Positions 1 to 7,815 of a stretch of DNA of 19,487 bases are shown here, piece by piece (the first letter of the stretch is position 1; each line of letters opens with the position of its first letter). This stretch comes from Clostridiales bacterium DTU023 (GTDB lineage Bacteria > Bacillota > Clostridia > Saccharofermentanales > DTU023). The notes beneath the pieces were generated by a model that worked only from the letters and a program-made list of their open reading frames with translations, did no database searches and was not told the DNA's origin. Position numbers and translations under genes: made by a program. The stretch covers positions 330 to 19,816 of the forward strand of contig LFTF01000061.1 in assembly GCA_001512945.1 (NCBI GenBank), given 5' to 3'.

Positions 1-85
1 TGTGTTCCTTTCAAGCTCAAACGTTGCTACGTGTGCTAATATGAAAAAAAGATTTTAATCAGTTGAAGATCTCGGAGGATTGCGT

Positions 86-1573
86 TTGCCTTCTAATTTA
101 TTTTCAAAAATCGGCGAATTTTTTAGTGAACTTTGGTACAGTGTGTCGGACGGTCTGTTGTTTCTTGGAGGACCTCTCGACATCGTGATCGCACTGTTTG
201 ATATCGCGATCACGGCTCTTGTTCTATATTACATTTTGTTGCTGTTGCGCGATTCACGAGCATGGCAGTTGCTTCGTGGGATTATCCTGATTATTTTGTT
301 CGCACTTGCCGCGAGTAGTGTCGGCTTGAATACGATAGGCTTCATGCTGAACCGTACAATCTCGATCCTGGCAATTGCCATTATTGTAATCTTTCAACCC
401 GAACTGCGGCGGACACTCGAGGCAGTCGGACGCAACCGTTTATCGTATATTGGCTCGGATGCATTCCCAGGCAGTACCGGAGCCCATCAAATGATCGAAT
501 CGATTGTCAACGCATGTGAATGGATGGCCAATACAAAGACGGGTGCCCTGATCATCATCGAACGTGATTCACGCCTTGGCGAATTTCAGGAGCAGGAAAA
601 TGCTGTTCGGATTGATGCCAATGTGACGTCCTCTTTGCTTCGCCAAATTTTCTATACAGGTTCTCCACTCCATGACGGAGCAGTATTGATTCGGGACGGA
701 CGGATCGCAGCTGCGCGTGTTCATGTCCCTTTGTCTGATAACTACCATTTGCGCAAGGATTTTGGGCTTCGCCACAGGGCCGCGGTCGGCGCGAGTGAAA
801 TGGGTGACGCCATCGCTGTCGTCGTATCAGAGGAACGTGGTGTGATCAGCATTGCGGTGGGTGGGGTTCTCCATGTGCTTGGCAATGGAGACGCTCTCAG
901 AACCCAACTACATCGCCTGCTAGGTATGGTGCAAGAGGAGGAGGATCATTCACTTCGGAGTCGTATCCGCAAGCTTTTCAATGGCCGTAAGTCATCTGAT
1001 GCGGAGACACCCGAAAACGACGACATTGTGTCCACCCATGATTTTCGCGGCGATCGTTCTGGAGAGACGTCCAATGGCCCTGAGAACAAGCCTGAAGAAG
1101 TTTCAAACACGACTGCACCGGCCGTCGCTGAACCCCGCAAGCGACAAATGAAAATATCCGGGCGACGCAGAACCGGTTCACTTCTCTCGCGCAAACAGCG
1201 AATTGGTCTGGCTGTTATCGCATTTTTGCTCGCTTGTTTCCTGTGGCTTTTTGTTCAAGTGACCGTAAACCCTGTTACAACCAAAACATTTACCGTACCA
1301 CTTGCACACTACGGCGTCGACAAAGCGCAGACGCGTGGATTCGGAATCCAGGACTTCCCTGTTCCAAGTGTCCAAGTGACACTTCGGGGTCGACAGCAAG
1401 TGCTTGCGGATATTACACCGGGGAAAATTGCAGCTTACATTGATGTCGGTGAGGTTAACAGGATTGGTATGATCCAGTTGCCTGTTAAGGTTGAAGCGGA
1501 AACCCTTTTGTACACGAAGACGGAATTGCTGCTTCCGGTTACTGTGACTGTCAACATTTTTGAACTCGATTAG
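86..1573 (+). CDS. cdaA: Diadenylate cyclase CdaA fused to a single YbbR (CdaR-type) domain
   Basis: Membrane enzyme expected to condense two ATP into cyclic di-AMP, the second messenger controlling potassium, osmotic and cell-wall homeostasis. Numbering from the TTG at 86, there are hydrophobic segments at about 30-55, 62-80 and 88-104. The DisA_N cyclase domain spans about 105-285, with both signature motifs: HDGA (196-199) and RHR (229-231). A charged, probably disordered linker (about 288-370) follows, then a fourth transmembrane helix (372-392) and one YbbR-like beta domain (394-495). In most Firmicutes CdaA (about 270 aa) and the multi-YbbR regulator CdaR are separate adjacent genes; here one polypeptide carries both, with only one YbbR unit. 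The cyclase faces the cytoplasm and, by topology, the YbbR part should lie outside. TTG at 86 is chosen over TTG at 80 because GGAGG (74-78) lies 7 nt before 86 but only 1 nt before 80. glmM follows 93 bp later. Confidence 0.9.
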   Translation: MPSNLFSKIGEFFSELWYSVSDGLLFLGGPLDIVIALFDIAITALVLYYILLLLRDSRAWQLLRGIILIILFALAASSVGLNTIGFMLNRTISILAIAIIVIFQPELRRTLEAVGRNRLSYIGSDAFPGSTGAHQMIESIVNACEWMANTKTGALIIIERDSRLGEFQEQENAVRIDANVTSSLLRQIFYTGSPLHDGAVLIRDGRIAAARVHVPLSDNYHLRKDFGLRHRAAVGASEMGDAIAVVVSEERGVISIAVGGVLHVLGNGDALRTQLHRLLGMVQEEEDHSLRSRIRKLFNGRKSSDAETPENDDIVSTHDFRGDRSGETSNGPENKPEEVSNTTAPAVAEPRKRQMKISGRRRTGSLLSRKQRIGLAVIAFLLACFLWLFVQVTVNPVTTKTFTVPLAHYGVDKAQTRGFGIQDFPVPSVQVTLRGRQQVLADITPGKIAAYIDVGEVNRIGMIQLPVKVEAETLLYTKTELLLPVTVTVNIFELD

Positions 1574-1666
1574 ACTTCGCAAGATGACTTCGGTAAGATT
1601 GCCATGATTTGCGTGCTCTTTTTTTATGGAAAATATAAGTTGTGAGCAGAAAAAAGTGAGGATTTT

Positions 1667-3040
1667 ATGACAAGACTTTTTGGGACTGATGGCGTTCGGG
1701 GCATAGCCAACCGAGAACTGACGCCAGAGCTGGCTTTTTCTTTGGGTTTGGCGGGGGCGCTTGTTCTAACTGAAGAGACACATCACAAACCAACTTTTGT
1801 TGTGGGTGCGGATACGCGTGTTTCGTGTGGCATGCTCGGCGCCGCTCTGATTGCCGGAATTACCTCGGCGGGGGCCGATGTCATTTATGTGGGAGTTATC
1901 GCTACACCAGGTGTCGCCTGGCTGACACGTGAGTTGGGAGCAGATGCGGGCGCTATGATTTCCGCGTCTCATAATTCTTTTGAATTCAACGGGATCAAAT
2001 TATTTTCAGGTCAAGGATTTAAACTTCAGGATGAAACGGAAGATGCCATAGAAGCAGTGATCCGGGGTGACGAGCTTTCCGCGATGACTCGACCCGTCGG
2101 TGATCGAGTTGGCAGGATTACTCAGTACGACAAGGGTGCCGAAGACTACCGAAATCATTTGTATTCAATCGCGGAGGTCGACCTTACGGGTGTCCGTCTC
2201 GTAATCGATTGTGCTAACGGCGCAAGTTATCAAACCGCTCCGCAACTTTTTCGTGATCTCGGTGCGGAAGTGATCGCCATCGGCATTGAGCCCGACGGTT
2301 ATAACATCAACCATGACTGCGGTTCCATGCATGCGGAGAAACTTGCAGAATATGTTCGAGAGTCGGGCGCAGATGCAGGTCTTGCGTTTGACGGTGATGC
2401 CGATCGTTTGATCGTTGTCGACGACCAAGGTGATGTATGCGATGGCGACGTCATGCTCGCGATCCTGGCCAGAGATTTAGATCGAAAAGGCAAACTCGCG
2501 CAAAAAACAATTGTCGCAACCGTTATGAGCAATTTCGGCCTCGAACGGATGGCCGAACGTGAAGGGCTGCGGCTTGTTAGAACATCAGTCGGAGATCGCT
2601 ACGTACTGGAACACATGCTAAGGGACGGGTTGTCGCTTGGCGGAGAGCAGAGCGGGCACGTTATTCTCCTCGATGATACGACGACTGGCGATGGTCAGTT
2701 GACCGCGTTGCGTCTTCTTGGCGCGCTTCACAATCTTGGCTCGAAAACACGTTTGAGCGAAGCTCGAAAAATAATACAAACACTTCCGCAGGTACTTAAG
2801 AATGTTTACGTGAGTGAATATCAAAAAAATCTGGTTATGGACCACCCTGAGCTGGCGTCTATTCTCGATGAAACACAAAAAATGCTGGAAATGCGCGGTC
2901 GCGTCTTGATACGAAAATCAGGAACGGAACCTACCATACGAGTTATGATCGAGGGGCAAGAACTTGACGAGATTGACTCATACGCCTCTGCGATTTGTGC
3001 GGTCATAGAGCGCATCAGCCGCGACGAAAATGAGGTTTAG
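1667..3040 (+). CDS. glmM: Phosphoglucosamine mutase GlmM
   Basis: Cytosolic alpha-D-phosphohexomutase interconverting glucosamine-6-phosphate and glucosamine-1-phosphate, the step leading to UDP-GlcNAc and so to peptidoglycan. All four family motifs are visible: the phosphoserine loop ISASHN (98-103, Ser101), the magnesium loop DGDADR (242-247), the sugar-binding loop GGEQSG (325-330) and the phosphate-binding loop RKSGTEPTIR (416-425). The 457 aa length is slightly above the usual 445-450. ATG at 1667 has GTGAGG about 7 nt upstream. The gene follows the cyclase gene, matching the conserved cdaA-cdaR-glmM order; in that family CdaA and GlmM are known to interact physically. The downstream gene begins 3 nt after the stop and uses an RBS inside the end of glmM, so the two are translationally close. 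Confidence 0.96.
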   Translation: MTRLFGTDGVRGIANRELTPELAFSLGLAGALVLTEETHHKPTFVVGADTRVSCGMLGAALIAGITSAGADVIYVGVIATPGVAWLTRELGADAGAMISASHNSFEFNGIKLFSGQGFKLQDETEDAIEAVIRGDELSAMTRPVGDRVGRITQYDKGAEDYRNHLYSIAEVDLTGVRLVIDCANGASYQTAPQLFRDLGAEVIAIGIEPDGYNINHDCGSMHAEKLAEYVRESGADAGLAFDGDADRLIVVDDQGDVCDGDVMLAILARDLDRKGKLAQKTIVATVMSNFGLERMAEREGLRLVRTSVGDRYVLEHMLRDGLSLGGEQSGHVILLDDTTTGDGQLTALRLLGALHNLGSKTRLSEARKIIQTLPQVLKNVYVSEYQKNLVMDHPELASILDETQKMLEMRGRVLIRKSGTEPTIRVMIEGQELDEIDSYASAICAVIERISRDENEV

Positions 3041-3043
3041 TTT

Positions 3044-4285
3044 TTGAATGGTAAAAAGGGAGTACGTTTTCTTCTCGTTCTGCTGGTAATAAGCGGAGGG
3101 TTATTGTTGCTCTCCATGTTTGGTATTACGCAAAAACCGGTGCGAGGAGCCAAACGCTTTCAGCTCCAACATACTCATCAGAGCGAGCCGGACCATAAAC
3201 CTGAGACGACCACGAGTATAGAAAGTAATGAGCCAGAAGTGACTCAATCAAAAGAGCCAGAGGATACCGCCCCTGCGCTCTATGATCTCCCCATTGTCGG
3301 CAATGATCCCGATCAGTTGCCTGCAAGCGGCGCATCACTTCGTTTATGGCCGCAAACACTTGCAATCCCTAAATTATACGACGCAAATCTAAGCCAATAC
3401 TATGGCCAAGCGTCAGTCCCTCTCCCACTTTCGGGCATTACCGTTATTCTTGACGCGTCCCGAGGCGGCACAGATACGGGTGCTGTGTGGGGAGCGGGCG
3501 AAGATGCTGTGATGGAGAAGACGATTGTTCTGGAGATTGCGGGTGAAGCAGAGAAAGCCCTCACACAACTAGGTGCCTCAGTTGTTCAGACACGTACCAC
3601 AGACGAGGAGTTTTCGCTTTTTTGGACAGTGGCGAAAGCGGCAGATGTTGCCTTGATGCGTTACGGTGAGTTGGCTGAAACCGAGGGCTATAAGCGTGAC
3701 GTAATCGACAATCTTACGTTGTTGATGGGCGACATTATCCGGATCAATCAGAATAGCCCGGCTTCTGGGGGGCGCGGTTTGTTCGGATCAATCGGGACAC
3801 CGCCTCAACTCAGGATTCTTTATGATATTGAAGCTCAATACACTGACATTCTTTTCATAAACATTGCGCTCGCCTATGACGCTGATGACTCTTCAAGAGG
3901 CGGATCGCAAGCGTACTATATGTCCGCGCCTTTTGTAGAGCAAGTCAATAATGGATACGCGGCCGGTCAGGATGCGCTTACCTTGCCGCCCAATTACACA
4001 AATATTGACAGCGTGGGGCGCGCGCACCTGGCGTCGCTCCTGAAGGCGGCACTGGGACGGCTGGAGCCATGGCTTAAACCTGAAGACCAGGTAAATGCCG
4101 GGCAGGAGAAGGACATGGCTATTCTCCGATTGACCAACTATGTTTCGACATCATTTGTGCCAGGATATCTGTCTAATGAGAGTGACCGAGCCATTTTGAC
4201 TTCTCCTCAAGGAAGAGGCATTATCGGTCAGGCGATCGCCAACGCTGTTTTACAGTATTTTGTCACACCCCATGTGGATTCTTAG
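3044..4285 (+). CDS. Membrane-anchored Amidase_3-like protein, catalytic residues apparently lost
   Basis: A 413-aa protein with a single N-terminal hydrophobic anchor (7-28), an acidic Pro/Glu/Thr-rich spacer (about 40-95) and a C-terminal domain (131-408) matching the N-acetylmuramoyl-L-alanine amidase (Amidase_3) layout. The opening strand VILDASRGGTDTGA (134-147) aligns with the family's DPGHGGxDxGA, but the zinc-binding His is Arg140. Glu158 in VMEKTIVLEI fits the second ligand. The later SIHAN motif reads FINIALA (271-277), with Ala275 where His is expected. The end of the fold, FVPGYLSNESD (371-381), resembles LVEVGFLSNPEE but the catalytic Glu is not there. I infer a non-hydrolytic wall-binding or regulatory protein. 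TTG at 3044 is supported by TGAGG at 3031-3035 inside glmM. Its stop overlaps the stop of the convergent minus-strand gene. An amidase using other residues is possible but less likely. Confidence 0.7.
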   Translation: MNGKKGVRFLLVLLVISGGLLLLSMFGITQKPVRGAKRFQLQHTHQSEPDHKPETTTSIESNEPEVTQSKEPEDTAPALYDLPIVGNDPDQLPASGASLRLWPQTLAIPKLYDANLSQYYGQASVPLPLSGITVILDASRGGTDTGAVWGAGEDAVMEKTIVLEIAGEAEKALTQLGASVVQTRTTDEEFSLFWTVAKAADVALMRYGELAETEGYKRDVIDNLTLLMGDIIRINQNSPASGGRGLFGSIGTPPQLRILYDIEAQYTDILFINIALAYDADDSSRGGSQAYYMSAPFVEQVNNGYAAGQDALTLPPNYTNIDSVGRAHLASLLKAALGRLEPWLKPEDQVNAGQEKDMAILRLTNYVSTSFVPGYLSNESDRAILTSPQGRGIIGQAIANAVLQYFVTPHVDS

Positions 4286-5364
4286 AATTTGGGGCGATCT
4301 TTGGCAGTTCCCTGATCTGAGAGGTGCTGGAATCGGTCCACGTCAAATCGTCCAATCAGGATGTGACCACTTTTATGTGTAGCGGAAAACTCGGTAAGTT
4401 CCTTTGTGATGGCGGTAGAAATTTCACGCGGCGCGAGCATCAGGACGATTTCTTTCTCGGCATCACCGAGCCTGCTGTACCAGCTTTGCGAAGCAGAATC
4501 CATTTCACGAACGTGCAGGATAGTTGCGCCGCTTCCTCCGCACTGTTCGGCCACATTGATAATTTTGCCTGTATGCCCACGGTTGACAACGGCAAAAAGT
4601 GCGACGTAATCAGCTGCTGGTAAAGATTGGTCAAAATCTTGAAGGGCGTCTTGTGGCGAATCAGGTGAATCTTGTTCGCCATTGCGCTCCTGTTCGACAT
4701 CGAGAACGCCTACGACGCGTTCCAGGCCTGTGGAGAAGAGTATGCCTCTTCCAGGGATCTCCGTTCTCAACTCGCCGAATATCGATTGACAAAGCACTTC
4801 TGTATGACATGAATGCGCGATGATCAACACGATCTCTTTTTTGGGAAAAATTTCAAAATTGAATGTTTTTTTGCTGTGGTCCGCAGACCCGAGCGCGCGG
4901 AGGATGGACGCACCGACGGGATGACAGCGTCTTGCGCTTTCGACGACGGATTCGCCGTCACCTTCGTTGACAATCGCCGCAATCATAATGTAGTCCGATT
5001 CTTTTTTAACATCACCCGGTGTCACGTGATTATTTAAATTTTGGAGGAATGCGATACCGTTCATCGCTTTGCCGATATTGAAGCGGGCGCATAGCAAATC
5101 CATCAGGTTTTGACCCGACGCTTCGGGTACTGTGAAAATAACGAGTTCACGCCGGACTCCTGCAAGACCCAACAATGAGAGGATATGATTCGGCACTGTT
5201 CCATGAGCAAAACAGGAATGAGCCATGATCGCTCCGTTTTGAAGTGCAAAACGTGTCATGCTTTCGGCTTTCCCGGGTGTCGTAATGATTGACAATAGGC
5301 AATATGACTGGTTCGCTGGGATAGTGGTTTGTCTTTCTGAAGCGGGGATGTCAAGGTTTAACAT
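4282..5364 (-). CDS. Three tandem PII-like domains, probable regulator of the DUF1538 transporter
   Basis: A 360-aa soluble protein with three similar alpha/beta units at about 20-112, 124-222 and 252-348, separated by polar linkers (the second, 223-251, rich in Asp, Gln and Ser). Units 2 and 3 share a YxxxxAxVN start, a GAxIL segment (GASIL 151-155, GATIL 279-283) and a KEIVL strand (176-180, 304-308). Unit 2 ends PGRGILFSTGLERVVGV, which recalls the C-terminal part of PII (GlnB-type) folds; unit 1 is more divergent. PII proteins are normally about 110-aa homotrimers that bind nucleotides at subunit interfaces and gate transporters, so three units in one chain could form a one-chain trimer (inference). 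ATG at 5362-5364 has AGAGGA about 6 nt upstream and overlaps the end of the DUF1538 gene by 14 bp, so the two are translationally coupled. The three-unit structure is my own reading and should be tested by profile search. Confidence 0.65.
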   Translation of the reverse strand: MLNLDIPASERQTTIPANQSYCLLSIITTPGKAESMTRFALQNGAIMAHSCFAHGTVPNHILSLLGLAGVRRELVIFTVPEASGQNLMDLLCARFNIGKAMNGIAFLQNLNNHVTPGDVKKESDYIMIAAIVNEGDGESVVESARRCHPVGASILRALGSADHSKKTFNFEIFPKKEIVLIIAHSCHTEVLCQSIFGELRTEIPGRGILFSTGLERVVGVLDVEQERNGEQDSPDSPQDALQDFDQSLPAADYVALFAVVNRGHTGKIINVAEQCGGSGATILHVREMDSASQSWYSRLGDAEKEIVLMLAPREISTAITKELTEFSATHKSGHILIGRFDVDRFQHLSDQGTAKDRPKF

Positions 5365-6946
5365 TTGGGTCCTCTTCTTTCTTCAATTCAGATGCGCCCA
5401 ATTCGAGCGGGGTTTCGTTCGCATCTGGAGCGGTTGCCGCCATAGCGGGCAACTCATCCTGATCATTTTGTTGATTCGCTTGCTTTGTCTTCCACATGGA
5501 AATCAACCCCAGGATCTGGAGTGTTATCAAAGGAGCCATTGCGACAAGCGCAACAACGCCAAAGCCGTCGAGAAGAAGATCGGCATGGGAAACGCCTGCC
5601 GCAATACCCTGCGTGAAAGCGAGGATGAATGTAGCAGTCATAGGGCCGGAAGCCACACCCCCGGCATCGAAGGCGATTCCAAGGAACAGATCAGGAGTGA
5701 AATAACTCATAATCATGATAAGGGTGTAGCCGGGTAAAAGGATATGCCACAGTTCCATGCCTGAGATGTAGATGCGGCCAACAGCCAGAGCCACTGAAAA
5801 TGCAACACCGACAGACAAAAACGCAAGTACAATTTTGCGTGGAATTATACCGTCTGTTTCTTCTTCAATAGACAAAGTGAGGACATGAACAGCCGGCTCC
5901 GCTATGACCGTGACCATCCCAAGGAAAAATCCTGCGATAATAGTAAGAGCGGGCTTGTTTTTTAATACCAGGCTTGTGCCCAGGAGATGTCCCGTCGACA
6001 TAAAGCCACCCATGACTCCGATTGTGAAGAGCACGAGCCCCAAATAGCAGAAAAACATACCCACGTAGATACGTGTTGTTTCTCGTCGTCTCAATTTTAG
6101 GACGAGTGTTTGAAGCACGAAAAAAACAATCACGAGCGGTATGATGCAAAGAAGAGAATCACGCAGGGAGAGGCCGGTAGCCTTTTGGAACGGTTCAAAG
6201 AATGATCCCGGTGTCTGCCATCCCACATCGGGGGGCGTCCCGAGTTTAAATGATTTTTGAATCGCGCCTTGGGCGAGTACCGCCAAAATAGCGCCTGCTG
6301 AAGCAAGTCCGACGATTCCAAACTGATCTCGGGCGTCCTCCTGGCGCGTTGCCGTGATCTGCGCGACGCCGGCTGCAAGCGCCAGGACAAACGGCGTTGT
6401 GATGGCTCCAGTCGTTGCGCCTGAGGCATCAAATGCGAAGTCGTGAAACAGCGGTTTATTCAAGATCGCGAGTATGAGAATGATGCCATAGGAGCCCCAG
6501 ATGATGTAACGAAAACGGATGCGCCGGATGATCCGCCAAAAACCGACCATCACGAGGATTCCTACGCCAACAGAGACAATAATGACCATCTGCCATTTCG
6601 TAATGGAACCGCCTGTCAATTGTTGAACCTGGGAGGCCAGAATTTGCAGATCAGGCTCTGCAATCGATATCAGAAATCCCAGCACAAGTCCCCCGGCAAG
6701 GAGGAGTGGGAGCTTATTCGAAGTGACAAGAAATTGACCGCTGTAACGTCCAATCGGCGTTGCTCCGAGATCGACGCCGACAAGAAAGATGGAGAGACCC
6801 GCAAGGACTAGGAAGGCGCCCAACAGAAATTGACCGAACTGTTGTCCCGTCAATGGAGTGACAGCGAAGTGCAAAATAGTCACGAACAGCGTGACAGGCA
6901 AGATTGAAGCCAGGACTTCTTTTAATTTTTCGGTAAACGTTCCCAT
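5351..6946 (-). CDS. DUF1538 family multipass membrane protein, internally duplicated (putative transporter)
   Basis: A 531-aa, very hydrophobic protein of two homologous halves, about 1-230 and 265-485. The repeat is visible by eye. FLISIAEPDLQIL (91-103) matches VTVIAEPAVHVL (345-356). FDASGATTGAITTPFVLA (172-189) matches FDAGGVASGPMTATFILA (426-443). The charged C-terminal tail (486-531) is cytosolic or disordered. The pattern fits the DUF1538 family, whose substrate is unknown to me. Duplicated halves with a short conserved AEP motif and a small-residue FDAxG motif in each are typical of inverted-repeat secondary carriers, which is why I call it a putative transporter (inference). ATG at 6944-6946 has AAGGGAG about 7 nt upstream. 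The gene is followed, with a 14-bp overlap, by the PII-like gene, which suggests regulated transport of an ion or small metabolite. Confidence 0.8.
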   Translation of the reverse strand: MGTFTEKLKEVLASILPVTLFVTILHFAVTPLTGQQFGQFLLGAFLVLAGLSIFLVGVDLGATPIGRYSGQFLVTSNKLPLLLAGGLVLGFLISIAEPDLQILASQVQQLTGGSITKWQMVIIVSVGVGILVMVGFWRIIRRIRFRYIIWGSYGIILILAILNKPLFHDFAFDASGATTGAITTPFVLALAAGVAQITATRQEDARDQFGIVGLASAGAILAVLAQGAIQKSFKLGTPPDVGWQTPGSFFEPFQKATGLSLRDSLLCIIPLVIVFFVLQTLVLKLRRRETTRIYVGMFFCYLGLVLFTIGVMGGFMSTGHLLGTSLVLKNKPALTIIAGFFLGMVTVIAEPAVHVLTLSIEEETDGIIPRKIVLAFLSVGVAFSVALAVGRIYISGMELWHILLPGYTLIMIMSYFTPDLFLGIAFDAGGVASGPMTATFILAFTQGIAAGVSHADLLLDGFGVVALVAMAPLITLQILGLISMWKTKQANQQNDQDELPAMAATAPDANETPLELGASELKKEEDPNVKP

Positions 6947-7035
6947 GAGCGCTCCCTTTTAACATTCATGAGTATCATTCTAACGGAAAATGGAGTGATC
7001 GTGTAGAAGGCGAATGTAACCGGTCGTGGGACTGA

Positions 7036-7064
7036 TTGACAGAAAACGCGTCATCAGTTACCAT
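7036..7064 (+). promoter_or_regulatory. Sigma-A-type promoter of tRNA-Thr
   Basis: A perfect -35 box TTGACA (7036-7041) is followed, after 17 bp, by TACCAT (7059-7064). The predicted start near 7071 lies about 5 nt before the mature tRNA. This arrangement supports independent transcription of the tRNA. Confidence 0.6.
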
Positions 7065-7075
7065 AATCCGGACGT

Positions 7076-7151
7076 GCCTGCGTAGCTCAGTTGGTAGAGC
7101 AGCCGCCTTGTAAGCGGCAGGTCGGGAGTTCAAATCTGTCCGCAGGCTCCA
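7076..7151 (+). tRNA. tRNA-Thr (anticodon UGU)
   Basis: The cloverleaf folds by hand: acceptor GCCTGCG/CGCAGGC (7076-7082 with 7141-7147), D stem GCTC/GAGC (7085-7088, 7097-7100), and anticodon stem GCCGC/GCGGC (7102-7106, 7114-7118). The loop CTTGTAA puts TGT at 34-36 (7109-7111), reading ACA threonine codons. The T arm is GGGAG-TTCAAAT-CTGTC (7124-7140), with a G-G mismatch at the middle pair and a G-U pair beside it. The discriminator is U (7148), as expected for tRNA-Thr, and CCA is encoded (7149-7151). A promoter precedes it and an intrinsic terminator follows at once. Confidence 0.95.
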
Positions 7152-7155
7152 GATC

Positions 7156-7190
7156 AGCGCTCCAGGGTTAATAAACCCGGGCGCTTTTTT
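7156..7190 (+). terminator. Intrinsic terminator of tRNA-Thr
   Basis: The stem pairs AGCGCTC (7156-7162) with GGGCGCT and GGGTT with AACCC around an AATA loop, with a 2-nt CA bulge. Six T residues end it (7185-7190). It points only along the plus strand; on the other strand the hairpin is not followed by a T run, so it does not serve the minus-strand gene ending at 7212. Confidence 0.88.
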
Positions 7191-7211
7191 GCAACTCTTT
7201 TTCATACATCA

Positions 7212-7778
7212 TCACCGGTAATGGATTGCACGTTCTCCGCCCACGAGTTTGGGCCGGTATATGAGTGACGTGAGACGCGCTTCACCGATGCGGGAGATTG
7301 ACAGTCGAACGGGACGCTGCACAAAGCGGACATGCATACCGATTTCGGTGTCACCGATATCCATGCCAAGAGATGCCTGTAGATGCTCGACCATGACAGG
7401 ATCGACGAATTGCCTGTAAGCTGCGACTGAGCAAGCACCGCCGGCGTGGAGCGCGGGGATTACATTGACCTCCTCCAGGCGATCGCGTAGCATTATCTTT
7501 CGTTCCACGACAAGTGAGCGGTTGATGTGTTCGCACCCCTGCACGGCGAGATTGAAACCATGGCGCTGTAACACGGGAAGAAGAGTTTCGATGATTAGTT
7601 CGCCGATTTCCTCGCTTGAACCTTTGCCGATTTGGACGCCGAGTATCTCACTTGTGCTGCACCCGAGAACAAACAGATCGCCTGGTCGCGAGTTGTGTGC
7701 TTCCAAGATAAGTTCTTCCGCGGCAGTTGCAAGATCGCGACGAAGTATATCGTGATCAAATATCGCATTGTTCATCAT
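7212..7778 (-). CDS. ywlG: YwlG family protein (UPF0340 / DUF436), function unknown
   Basis: A 188-aa soluble protein that I recognise as the conserved YwlG (UPF0340) family of Firmicutes. Typical segments are visible: FVLGCSTSEILGVQIGKGSS near the first third, LAVQGCEHINRSLVVER in the middle, and PALHAGGACSVAAYRQFVDPV followed by a DIGDTEIGMHVRFVQRPVR stretch and a basic C-terminus. Length is close to the family's usual 180 or so. There is no signal peptide or membrane segment. The conserved Gly/Ser/Cys-rich loops suggest ligand binding, but no activity is established that I know of. Two adjacent ATGs (7776-7778 and 7773-7775) are possible starts; AAGGAGA lies about 8 nt before the first. 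It lies 37 bp downstream of the TetR-type gene on the same strand and may be cotranscribed with it. Confidence 0.88.
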   Translation of the reverse strand: MMNNAIFDHDILRRDLATAAEELILEAHNSRPGDLFVLGCSTSEILGVQIGKGSSEEIGELIIETLLPVLQRHGFNLAVQGCEHINRSLVVERKIMLRDRLEEVNVIPALHAGGACSVAAYRQFVDPVMVEHLQASLGMDIGDTEIGMHVRFVQRPVRLSISRIGEARLTSLIYRPKLVGGERAIHYR

Positions 7779-7815
7779 AATTATGTCTCCTTATCAGCTG
7801 TGCAATTACAGACGC

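Noticed and set aside
1574..1666. Possible terminator or attenuator before glmM (CGCAA...TTGCG with a run of seven T)
   Set aside because: Only about 5-6 bp pair across a 26-nt loop, and the T run is separated from the stem; too weak to call.
5258..5737. 159-aa plus-strand open frame opposite the DUF1538 and PII-like genes
   Set aside because: It runs across the junction of two well-supported minus-strand genes, has no recognisable domain, and has basic/His-rich shadow-like composition.
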